Assembly (NCBI RefSeq): GCF_012932965.1
Contig: NZ_JABBXH010000004.1
Coordinates: forward strand, 496,001-560,000
Length of the DNA stretch: 64,000 bases
DNA from: Thalassotalea algicola
Lineage (GTDB): Bacteria > Pseudomonadota > Gammaproteobacteria > Enterobacterales > Alteromonadaceae
Reading direction: 5' to 3'
Of the stretch, positions 48,078-55,964 are shown piece after piece. Both the position numbers and the translations under genes were made by a program. Each line of letters starts with the position of its first letter. Position 1 is the first letter of the stretch. The notes below the pieces were generated by a model. It saw only the letters and a program-made list of their open reading frames with translations, was not told the origin of the DNA and made no database searches.

Positions 48078-49307
48078 ATGAAACAACAACAACTGTCCAT
48101 AATTAACATTATACCAGCTGCGTTATCACTAATCGTCGCAATCTCACCAACGCCAGCTGTTAGCAGTGAACAAGAGCAAATTACAGAGCAACTTTGCTCA
48201 ACTTGTCATAGAGTAAGCAACCTCAAGCGCAGCTCTGGTTACAGTAAAGCCCATTGGGAAAAGCTTGTTTCCTATATGGTAAATAATACTAACTCTCAGC
48301 TCTCAGCTGAATTGGGTGAATTTCTAGCCAATAAATACCCTGTTAATAACAAGCGAGCCTCTCAAGTTGTCGACGGTGATTTCAAACTTCAGTTTAACTA
48401 CTGGCAAGTACCAACTCTGGGTCAACGCGCACGTGATCCTGTGCAAGGCAAAGACGGCATTATATGGTGGGTAGGACAATGGGGAAATATTCTCGGACGC
48501 CTTGACCCCATCAGTGGAGAAATGAAGGAATATACGCTGCCAGCTGGTACCTACCCGCACAGTGTCACATTAGATGAAAACCTTACGCCATGGTTCTTAG
48601 GAAATAAAAATGGCACGGTAGGATATTTGGATCTCGATACCAAAAAATTCCAAGTATTTAACATGCCGGATGAAAATGCACGCGACCCTCACACAGGGGT
48701 CTTCGACCATAAAGGAATATTTTGGTTTACGCTGCAACACAGTAATATGATAGGTAAATTAGACCCTAAAAGTGGTGATATTCGATTAGTATCATTACCA
48801 ACCAAAAAATCTAAACCATACGGTATAAAGGTTGATTCTACTGGAACACCTTGGGTTTCTTGTAACGGCTCTAATTGTTTAGTTAAAGTCGATAAAAATA
48901 CAATGGCATTAACAGAGATAAAATTGCCGGGTGAAAATACTCACACTAGACGCCTTGCTATAACACCTGATGACATGGTCTATTATGTTAATTCTGGCAT
49001 GGGTAAATTAGGTCGATACAACCCAACAACTGGCAAAATAACAGAATGGGATAACCCAAGCGGCAGCGATAGCCACCCTTATGCAATTGAATATGCTGAT
49101 GGTGCTATTTGGTTTAATGAATCGGCAAAAAGACCAGAAACCTTGGTCAGGTTTGATCTCACCACAGAAACAATGCAGAGCTGGCAAATTCCCAGTAAAG
49201 AAGGGGTTTATGCTGGACTAATTAGGCATATGAGAATGGGCAATAAAGGCTTAATTATTCACCAAACGGCGACAAATCAATTAGCTGAAATAACTTGGTC
49301 TAAATAG
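48078..49307 (+). CDS. Vgb-like beta-propeller with an N-terminal cytochrome c haem motif
   Basis: A signal peptide (about 1-30) is followed by Cys40-Ser-Thr-Cys-His44, a single c-type haem site with HWEKLVSYM downstream. Residues about 115-405 are a six- to seven-bladed propeller like virginiamycin B lyase/streptogramin lyase (DPVQGKDGIIWWVGQWGNILGR; repeated GxIWF-type blades). The catalytic residues of Vgb cannot be confirmed by eye, and an export signal argues against simple antibiotic inactivation. A periplasmic redox enzyme is plausible. Sole cargo of cassette 6. Confidence 0.8.
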   Translation: MKQQQLSIINIIPAALSLIVAISPTPAVSSEQEQITEQLCSTCHRVSNLKRSSGYSKAHWEKLVSYMVNNTNSQLSAELGEFLANKYPVNNKRASQVVDGDFKLQFNYWQVPTLGQRARDPVQGKDGIIWWVGQWGNILGRLDPISGEMKEYTLPAGTYPHSVTLDENLTPWFLGNKNGTVGYLDLDTKKFQVFNMPDENARDPHTGVFDHKGIFWFTLQHSNMIGKLDPKSGDIRLVSLPTKKSKPYGIKVDSTGTPWVSCNGSNCLVKVDKNTMALTEIKLPGENTHTRRLAITPDDMVYYVNSGMGKLGRYNPTTGKITEWDNPSGSDSHPYAIEYADGAIWFNESAKRPETLVRFDLTTETMQSWQIPSKEGVYAGLIRHMRMGNKGLIIHQTATNQLAEITWSK

Positions 49308-49344
49308 CTCAAATGTAGCTTGTCGGCATCTAGTTTAATTATAT

Positions 49345-49589
49345 TTCGATCGGCCGATAATCGCTGTCGATACCCATATCGACCGCGTATCCAACCGTAC
49401 TAAATTTGCCATGGGTAAAACGCGGTTGAAGTGGAAAACAAGTTATTAAAAGTAGTACCGAAAGAATTTAAAGTTGATGTTCACCACAGGCTAATCTTGC
49501 ACGAGCGCTATACCTGCACCGCGAGAAAACTTAAGTGTGGTAGCTGTTTTACTGAAGAAATGTGTTAGTTTAAGGGTAAGACTGAGTAG
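49345..49589 (+). pseudogene. nth 3' fragment, copy 6 (degenerate)
   Basis: One base is lost in GGGTAAAACGCGG, and an in-frame TAG replaces GAG near the end (TGTTAGTTT). Leader GCATCTAGTTTAATTATA at 49326-49343 is also altered. The core 49381-49406 still differs at only one base. It ends cassette 6. Confidence 0.87.
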
Positions 49590-49646
49590 TTAAAAAAGTA
49601 TTTTCTAAGCCACGATAATTGGCTAGGGTTTTCAAAAAAGTAGTTA

Positions 49647-49727
49647 CCTTGGCATAAGTCAGTGTTGTCGTAGAATGCGCTTCGGCATTTTAATTACGAT
49701 TACTCACTCAAACTGAATATGCCAAGG
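49647..49727. repeat. 81-base nested inverted repeat
   Basis: CCTTGGCATA pairs with TATGCCAAGG at the ends; inside, TCAGT/ACTGA, CGTA/TACG and AATGC/GCATT pair in order around a GCTTCG loop, with unpaired bulges between. On the minus strand TTTTTT follows about 7 bases beyond it, so it may terminate the gene at 49735. It lacks the attC-type core sequences of integrons. Confidence 0.6.
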
Positions 49728-49734
49728 AAAAAAC

Positions 49735-50847
49735 CTATTTATTTTGTAAAACCTCAATCATTTTTTTTGCCACAAGCGAAGATGACAGGTGATTTTGTCC
49801 AGTAACTATACGTCCATCAACTTCTACATGAGCTGTATTTCTATCAGAATAGAGAAATTGACCACCTCTTTTTTCGATTGTTTTCTGAATTAAAAAAGGA
49901 AATTCCTTGAAGTAAGCGCGTGACTGGTTTTCATATGAGTCTGGGTAACCTGAAATACGCTTCCCTGAGACCAAATAATCCCCATCTTTCGTTTTTAAAT
50001 TAACAATACCTGCTGTTCCGTGACAAACAGACGACACTATACCACTGTGCTCTTCGTAAATAGTCATCGTTATATTTTGTATCTCTATATTATCAGCAAC
50101 ACCATACATAGCATTGCCACCGCCAACATAATGAACGGCTAAGTAATTAGCAGGATCAATTTGATTGGGTTTCTTAGTATGTTTAATCGCGTGCATAAAG
50201 TCCGAATCATAAAGGTAGCGCTTATGTATTTTTTCCGATGTATTTATGTATGCCAGAGGAATAGCGCCACCTTTGGGGCTAACAAAGTCGACCGTGTAAC
50301 CTGCGTTTTTAAATGTATCGTAAGCTTTCACAATTTCGGAAAAACTAACACCTGTAGGCAGTGTTGAATTGCCGTGAAAATGCGCATTGGAAACAATAAA
50401 TAATATTCTTTTTCCATTTCGTTGTGCCAATTGGCTTGTCGCTGCTTTACTCACTACTTTCCAATTACCTGATAAGTTTTTTAATAAAAACATGTCAATA
50501 TAACGCATCGACTTTTCAGGTATTAAAATTTCAACCTTGGCTGTAGCAATATCCCCTTCGACATCAATAGACAGAACCTCACCTACCCTGCCGTTATTTT
50601 TACCGCTCTTTTTAAACCAGGAGGCATATTCAGCAGGACTGACAAGCCACATTTCTTGGTTTTTTTTACTGAGCAATAACTGAGCGTCTTCAGCAAACGC
50701 TCGCTTAATCAAATCAGGATCATTGTACGATGTTCCGTGGATATAGTTTTGCAATGTTTGTGTTATTTCGAGGTAGTATGGACTCTGGGTTTGCCCATTC
50801 GCTACTAGGCTTACTAGCATGATAAAAAATAAAAGTAAGTGTTTCAT
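49735..50847 (-). CDS. Exported protein with SnoaL-like and DJ-1/PfpI domains
   Basis: Started at ATG 50847 (MKHLLLFFIMLVS, 370 residues), preceded by GGAG; the longer frame's first 20 codons are not a signal peptide. After the signal peptide, residues about 22-145 resemble the SnoaL/NTF2-like (lumazine-binding) fold used by small polyketide cyclases, and residues about 150-368 are a DJ-1/PfpI domain with Cys275 in VSSVCHGTAG. The combination is exported, unlike cytoplasmic DJ-1 proteins. Function unknown; chaperone, deglycase-like or binding roles are possible. Cargo of cassette 7. Confidence 0.78.
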   Translation of the reverse strand: MKHLLLFFIMLVSLVANGQTQSPYYLEITQTLQNYIHGTSYNDPDLIKRAFAEDAQLLLSKKNQEMWLVSPAEYASWFKKSGKNNGRVGEVLSIDVEGDIATAKVEILIPEKSMRYIDMFLLKNLSGNWKVVSKAATSQLAQRNGKRILFIVSNAHFHGNSTLPTGVSFSEIVKAYDTFKNAGYTVDFVSPKGGAIPLAYINTSEKIHKRYLYDSDFMHAIKHTKKPNQIDPANYLAVHYVGGGNAMYGVADNIEIQNITMTIYEEHSGIVSSVCHGTAGIVNLKTKDGDYLVSGKRISGYPDSYENQSRAYFKEFPFLIQKTIEKRGGQFLYSDRNTAHVEVDGRIVTGQNHLSSSLVAKKMIEVLQNK

Positions 50848-50952
50848 TTGCTTTTTCTCCGTCAATTTACATTCCAATAAATTAAGGAAAAACACATTAT
50901 AAAACACTAGGATAGAATAAATCCGTAATACGAAATTATAATTTCAGAGTAC

Positions 50953-51981
50953 TTATAAGGCACTATGCCGTTTGCGATATTGTGCTGGTGTTATATTTTC
51001 AAAATGTTTAAATGATGAATAAAAAGTAGATTGGGAATTATAACCAGAAGCCTCAGAGATCAATTCCATGGTCATGTGGGAGTTTTCAACTAATAGCCTT
51101 TTCGCTTCTTGGATCCTCAATTCATTAACAAATAAAGCAAACGACTTATTCAAATTATCGTTTAACAATTGCGATAACTGGGGAACTGACACTTGAAGTT
51201 TTTTAGCCAAAGTCGGTAAGGTTAAATTGGCATTTTTGTATAGCTGTTCGTTGTTCATTAGCTCATTCAAACGTTTTTCGAGTTGCACTGCCACTTCCTG
51301 GTTAATTTTTTTATTTCCATATGCCTGTTCAGACAGTTTGAGACTTTTAGGCGAAATAAACCAAAGTGAAAGTGACACGTACAATATAAGCGAAAATGAC
51401 AGAGCACCTACGATATAAGAAGTATATGATGCAGTAAAATAAGCAAGCCAAATAATCGTTGTACCTGCAAATACGTTAATGCACAGTAATTGCTCTTTTG
51501 ACCACCTAGTGTTTTCCCTGCGCCAGGCAGCTGCTTTTGGAAATAATTGAATCGCCGCCACTATTATATATATACCCCAAGTGATATTAATCACTTTATA
51601 TACCCATCCCCACAGTGCAACATTCGATTGGTAAGGGTACAAAATTCCAATTCCAATAACCAAACTGAGCAATAAACCTAGATGTAACTTCCAGTTAAAC
51701 CTTAATTTTTCTAATGTGGACACTTGGCTAACAATATATAGATAAAGAAATGGACCAATCAAGAAACATGCTGACAGCCCCAACTGCAAGAACTGTTTAC
51801 CTATATCTGGGTCAAAGTAAAACCAAATTGATTTGGTAACGCGTAAACTAATTGCCAACATTAACATCGCTAGTAAACGACGCTGAATAGTTGCGGGTTT
51901 GGAAAAAAGTAAGTAGGTTGTCAGCAGTAGTCCGTTGAAAGCACCCAACGCACTAAAGAAAAAAAGTATCTGACTATTCAT
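50953..51981 (-). CDS. AraC-family regulator with membrane-spanning N-terminal half
   Basis: The 342-residue protein has six to seven hydrophobic helices (residues 5-215) and a C-terminal AraC domain (NLTLPTLAKKLQVSVPQLSQL, ASGYNSQSTFYSSFKHFENITPAQYRKR). Same plan as the regulators at 30288 and 54370. It lies 105 bases upstream of the DJ-1 gene on the same strand and probably controls it. Cargo of cassette 7. Confidence 0.85.
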   Translation of the reverse strand: MNSQILFFFSALGAFNGLLLTTYLLFSKPATIQRRLLAMLMLAISLRVTKSIWFYFDPDIGKQFLQLGLSACFLIGPFLYLYIVSQVSTLEKLRFNWKLHLGLLLSLVIGIGILYPYQSNVALWGWVYKVINITWGIYIIVAAIQLFPKAAAWRRENTRWSKEQLLCINVFAGTTIIWLAYFTASYTSYIVGALSFSLILYVSLSLWFISPKSLKLSEQAYGNKKINQEVAVQLEKRLNELMNNEQLYKNANLTLPTLAKKLQVSVPQLSQLLNDNLNKSFALFVNELRIQEAKRLLVENSHMTMELISEASGYNSQSTFYSSFKHFENITPAQYRKRHSAL

Positions 51982-52413
51982 TTTACCGTTTATAATTCCT
52001 AATCATCCAATAAAAACAGTCTACTTTGGGCAAAAAGAAAAGTCTATTTGCCAAAGCATTTACAAATTAATCATTAATCTATGTACACAACTTAAAGTTC
52101 TGCGAGTGCCATTGACCATAGCAGAAATAAGGGGGTACTCCTTTCTGCTAAAAACAAGCAGACATTTCTCCCCTCTTGTTTGACACCTACTATTCTTATC
52201 TTGCAGCTGGCCAATTCTACTAGTCGCTCCGTGATGACAATTGCAATGGGTTTAAAGCGTGTTAAAAAGGAAAAAGCTTCACAGCGACAATGCGCAAAAA
52301 GCCAATTTATTTCAATTATTCAAAAAAATACGTTCGCATGGGCCCATTTGAGCGAACTCGATCAATCATTTTTTCATAATGCTCAGCATTGGAATAGAAA
52401 ATAGGACAGTAAA
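51982..52413. other. Intergenic stretch with the nth vestige
   Basis: Apart from the eroded nth copy (52179-52275), a short open stretch reads YVRMGPFERTRSI at about 52329-52370 before stops; a related peptide recurs near 53430. Nothing else is supported. Confidence 0.5.
52179..52275 (+). pseudogene. nth 3' fragment, copy 7 (vestige)
   Basis: The leader ACACCTACTATTCTTATC (52183-52200), preceded by TTG as in copy 5, is followed by CAGCTGGCCA as in copy 4. The core is deleted, and similarity resumes at ATTGCAATGGG (52240-52250), matching the TTCGCCATGGG of other copies. The rest is unrecognisable. It ends cassette 7. Confidence 0.6.
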
Positions 52414-53307
52414 ATGGGCAATACACACAATGCTGATTTTGGATTTGATTTAGAAAGAGAAAATTCCGACTTTGCTAAGCAATCACTAACAAATAAGTCA
52501 TTAGCAAATAAGTCATTAAAATACACGACGACGTTTTGGTTTGTAACCACCTTGATAGGTCAGTGGTTTTTCTTTTATTACATTATGGGATTTTACGGAG
52601 TCTCAGTGATAAACGATAACATGGAATATTGGAATGTTGTGTTCGAGCGCTTTGGTGTTACACCATACCGCGAAGGAGACTCTTCAGGTAATATTGTATT
52701 TGCTGCCCACGCAATTGGCGCCGGTATTGTGGCTTTTGGTGGGGCATTGCAACTAATTCCCAAAATTCGAAATAACTTCCCAAAATTTCATAAATTTAAT
52801 GGTTATGCCTATCTCACAACAGTTTTCTGCCTGGCCTTGTCTGGTTTTTATTTAGTGTGGATAAGAAACCCTGAACCAATCGGTCTTTCTGAAATTGGTA
52901 CAACGATTAATGGTTTTTTAATATTAAGCTTTGCATATTTAACCGTGCGCCTAGCAATTAAAAGAGAAATTGCTACCCATAGAAAATGGGCGATGCGCTT
53001 ATTTTTTGTTTCAAATGCTCAATACACTTTGAGGCTTGGTACATTTAGCTATCTCGTAACAGGAAACATGCTGGGCATGAACCCTGCTTTTGGCGACCCG
53101 TTCTTTTATATGTGGACATTCGGCTGTTATGTTTTACCGTTAATCGTATTGCAGCTATATTTTTACGCGAATGAAAAACGCGTGAACAGCGTTAAATACA
53201 TAACCAGTGGCTTGTTATTTGTTATCACCATACTGATGATTCTGGGTATGGTCGGCTATACACCTTTTCTATTAAACATCGTGTCAGGCGAGCCTATAAG
53301 TTTATAG
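52414..53307 (+). CDS. DUF2306-type integral membrane protein
   Basis: The 297-residue product has about seven hydrophobic helices after a short charged N-terminus containing the direct repeat NKSLANKSL. The motifs HAIGAGIVAFGGALQLIPKIR, FHKFNGYAYL and HRKWAMRLFFVSNAQYTLR fit DUF2306 membrane proteins, whose conserved histidines may bind metal or haem. AGGAC precedes the ATG. A long stem-loop follows the gene. Function unknown. Confidence 0.75.
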   Translation: MGNTHNADFGFDLERENSDFAKQSLTNKSLANKSLKYTTTFWFVTTLIGQWFFFYYIMGFYGVSVINDNMEYWNVVFERFGVTPYREGDSSGNIVFAAHAIGAGIVAFGGALQLIPKIRNNFPKFHKFNGYAYLTTVFCLALSGFYLVWIRNPEPIGLSEIGTTINGFLILSFAYLTVRLAIKREIATHRKWAMRLFFVSNAQYTLRLGTFSYLVTGNMLGMNPAFGDPFFYMWTFGCYVLPLIVLQLYFYANEKRVNSVKYITSGLLFVITILMILGMVGYTPFLLNIVSGEPISL

Positions 53308-53337
53308 CTAACATTCTGTAAACGTACAACTAATAAA

Positions 53338-53380
53338 CCAATGTGTGATGGTTCACGTTTTGTAAACCATTACACATTGG
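53338..53380 (+). terminator. Long stem-loop after the DUF2306 gene
   Basis: CCAATGTGTGATGGTT pairs with AACCATTACACATTGG (15 of 16) around an 11-base loop. Only a weak CCTTTAT tract follows, so termination is possible but not certain. Confidence 0.55.
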
Positions 53381-53511
53381 CCTTTATGTTGACGCTTGAG
53401 AAAACTGCAAAACATCTAAAAATTTACGTACGAATAGGCCCATTTGAACGACAACTGTTGTGAAACAAGGCAAATTACCGACAGTTCTTGAATAACTAAA
53501 AGAAAAACGGA

Positions 53512-54213
53512 ATGGCCAAAACCTCAACTATTGCAAAGCCAAGCATTAAAAATAACTATACAAAAATTGCTGGGGTAACTTACGCGCTAATTATTATTAT
53601 CGCGACGTTTCCAACGATGATTTTTGACCTTGGGACATTGTTAAAAAACGCAAATGCTGCTGAAAACTTTATGGGTCAAGAAGGTACCTTTAGGGTTGCT
53701 ATTGCTATCGAATTTCTAATGTTTGTCTTAGTGATGGTACTTTCTTGGGCGTTATACGTCCTATTAAAACCGGTGAATAAAAATCTTGCCCTGTTCGGAC
53801 TAATCTTTAGGTTTGGTGAAGCACTTTTAGGCTGTGTTGCCATTATGTTTATATTGACGGTATTACTGTTTTTAACTGGCGCCGAATACCTACAAGCGTT
53901 TGAGCCAACTCAATTGCAAGGATTAGCGAGATTTTTTGCTAATTTGTATGGCGTTAGCTATGACATTTTGCTGTTTATTATGGGAATTGGCGGCATCGCC
54001 TATTGTTATCTTTTCTACATTTCTCGTTATATTCCACGAGCTTTGTCCGTATGGGGTATGATTACATACGCAACAATGGTCGCTTATGGCTTTATTAATA
54101 TTGCTGTGCACAATGCGCCTTCAGAGTTGGCTTATGCGATGGCGCCCGGCGCACTATTTGAATTATCTATTGGTCTATGGCTTATGTTTAAAGGTATCTC
54201 CGTAACCCCATAG
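53512..54213 (+). CDS. DUF4386-type integral membrane protein
   Basis: The 233-residue product has six hydrophobic helices. KIAGVTYALIIIIATFPTMI at the start and YISRYIPRALSVWGMITYA near the end are typical of DUF4386, a family of unknown function in bacteria. It is on the same strand as the DUF2306 and AraC genes but separated by a hairpin, so it may have its own promoter. Role unknown. Confidence 0.78.
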   Translation: MAKTSTIAKPSIKNNYTKIAGVTYALIIIIATFPTMIFDLGTLLKNANAAENFMGQEGTFRVAIAIEFLMFVLVMVLSWALYVLLKPVNKNLALFGLIFRFGEALLGCVAIMFILTVLLFLTGAEYLQAFEPTQLQGLARFFANLYGVSYDILLFIMGIGGIAYCYLFYISRYIPRALSVWGMITYATMVAYGFINIAVHNAPSELAYAMAPGALFELSIGLWLMFKGISVTP

Positions 54214-54369
54214 TAAGAGAGCAAACCAGAAAATGACGAACTTATCTCGATACGCAGTAACTTCACCATTGTGCTAGAAGACCACTAAAGTAGCCGTTTG
54301 ATGACATGTGGATTCAGCTAGAATATAGTTTTATAATCTCAAAGTTATAAAGTTTCGTTTGGTAGTTTC

Positions 54370-55527
54370 ATGGTCCACATTTTACCTACAGTTCTCTATT
54401 CCTGCATTATGGGAATAACATTACTTGCATTGCTAGAGGTGTTTAAAAGGCCAAACGATAGACAAAGCGCATGCCTAAAAGGCCTATTGTTACTATTGCT
54501 GATACACTCGGCTGGGGAGTTGTATGTATATTCAGGCGCATTTGTTTATGCACCTAGTTTAGTTGGTGTCCACATACCGTTTAGGGTTTTACTGGGCGCG
54601 GCTCTTTATTTTTACGCGCATGCTTCTATGTCACCTGATAAAGGCACCAATAAGCGTATGATAATTTTGGCTCTGTCAGGGCCTGTAATTGTAATTCTTG
54701 GTATGCTGCCTTTTATTTTAATGATCAGCCCTGCCGAAAAAGTTGCTTTAGCAATGCCCTCAACGAGGGACCCAGAACTTTGGAAAATTGCCGTATTTAC
54801 CTGCTTGTTCACCACCATTGTTTTTATTTTTTACACACTGCTATACCTAGTTGCCTCATTAAAACTTCATAATGGGCACCGTCAGCAACTTATGGAGCGC
54901 TTTTCTGAAATAGAACAACGATCATTAGAGTGGTTTAGACCCGTGCTATTAATTTGGGGAGCTGTATGGTTAATGTATGCGGTAGAGTTTTCACTTAGTG
55001 CTCTAGGCTGGCGTTGGTTTGGCTCTGGTATATTGTTGCCTATTTTAGAAGTAATTGCGCTAGCGATTTTTGTTCAAAAGGCACTCAACCAGAAAATGCT
55101 TACTGATTCTGAAAAGGGGTTGCCTCATGATATTCAACCGAATAAAACTCAGACTAGATCTGCATTACTTAGCGTTGAGAAAATGCAATTTATCGCATCA
55201 AAACTTGAACATGCTATGAAAGTAGATAAGCTGTTTTTGCAAGATAATTTGTCGTTGAACAAACTATCTGAATCTATCTCTGAAAGTGAAAATCATATTT
55301 CAGAAACACTCTCGCAATTTATGGGCACCAAATTTTTTCAATTTGTTAATTGCTTTCGAATAGAAGAAGCAAAGGTAGCTTTGCAAAGTAGCGACAAGCT
55401 AATCACTAATATTGCCTTTGATGTTGGTTTTAATTCCAAGACTACCTTCAATACTACCTTCAAGAAGCTTGTAGGGCATACGCCATCAGCGTATAGGAAG
55501 TCATTGCTCGAAAGAAATCCCCATTGA
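54370..55527 (+). CDS. AraC-family regulator with membrane-spanning N-terminal half
   Basis: The 385-residue protein has about seven hydrophobic helices (residues 5-235) and a C-terminal AraC domain (NLSLNKLSESISESENHISETL, GFNSKTTFNTTFKKLVGHTPSAYRK). It follows the DUF4386 gene on the same strand by 156 bases. It probably senses a signal through the membrane part; targets unknown. Confidence 0.85.
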   Translation: MVHILPTVLYSCIMGITLLALLEVFKRPNDRQSACLKGLLLLLLIHSAGELYVYSGAFVYAPSLVGVHIPFRVLLGAALYFYAHASMSPDKGTNKRMIILALSGPVIVILGMLPFILMISPAEKVALAMPSTRDPELWKIAVFTCLFTTIVFIFYTLLYLVASLKLHNGHRQQLMERFSEIEQRSLEWFRPVLLIWGAVWLMYAVEFSLSALGWRWFGSGILLPILEVIALAIFVQKALNQKMLTDSEKGLPHDIQPNKTQTRSALLSVEKMQFIASKLEHAMKVDKLFLQDNLSLNKLSESISESENHISETLSQFMGTKFFQFVNCFRIEEAKVALQSSDKLITNIAFDVGFNSKTTFNTTFKKLVGHTPSAYRKSLLERNPH

Positions 55528-55964
55528 ATAAAAGCCAACATGTAGGATTGCTGAGGTATAGCGTATCAAACCAGTTCTGTCATTATATATTGCTTAAGCT
55601 CCAGAGGCTTATCGCTTATTTCTATTTTGCTTTTAAAACGAAGCAAAATATTCCACTGGCGTGAAAAATCAAGAGTAGCTACTCAATAGTTTAAATACAG
55701 ACGCCATAAAACTGATTACTTGAGTTTCTTTAGCTCCAAACTGCAAAACTATCTCTGTGGGTTGAAGGTATTAACTTGCCAGCATGAAACACATCAAACT
55801 GCTCATCAGGAAATGGCTTAACTGAAAGAATTTAATATATAGAAAACTAACTCAATACCATTTAGTTAAGAGCAGAACAACAAAAAACTCAATAGCTCTA
55901 TTCGGATTTTGAGAGACGACATTGTGTCGCCTCCCATTATACTCCCCTGTTGTACTAAAACTCT
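55528..55964. other. Gene-free stretch
   Basis: No credible ORF or RNA gene. GCGTATCAAACC at 55561-55572 matches the nth-fragment core GCGTATCCAACC at 11 of 12 bases, a possible remnant of another unit border. No leader or other nth sequence is visible. Confidence 0.4.

Larger units (their letters stand above)
29845..52275. mobile_element. Tandem array of cargo cassettes, each ending in a copy of the nth 3' end
   Basis: Seven units follow intact nth. Each ends with an 18-base leader plus the nth region from Phe130 to the stop. Unit lengths, measured between equivalent Phe130 codons, are 2998, 1571, 3350, 5958, 3887, 1736 and about 2856 bases. Cargo differs in every unit, lies on either strand and carries its own ribosome binding sites. 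No integrase, transposase, phage or plasmid gene is present. The layout resembles serial site-specific insertion into one site with regeneration of the target gene. I know integrative elements that restore the 3' end of a target gene, but not such an array at nth. The mechanism is inferred. Confidence 0.8.

Noticed and set aside
29845-49589. Class 1-type integron with attC sites
   Set aside because: No intI gene is present. The repeats are protein-coding nth tails without the attC inverted core sequences, and cargo lies on both strands.
29845-49589. CRISPR array
   Set aside because: The repeats are about 265 bases and degenerate, the spacers are kilobases of genes, and no cas genes are seen.
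52180-52404. 74-residue frame MTPTILILQLANSTSRS as a gene
   Set aside because: It begins inside the leader of nth copy 7, has no ribosome binding site and is explained by the vestige.
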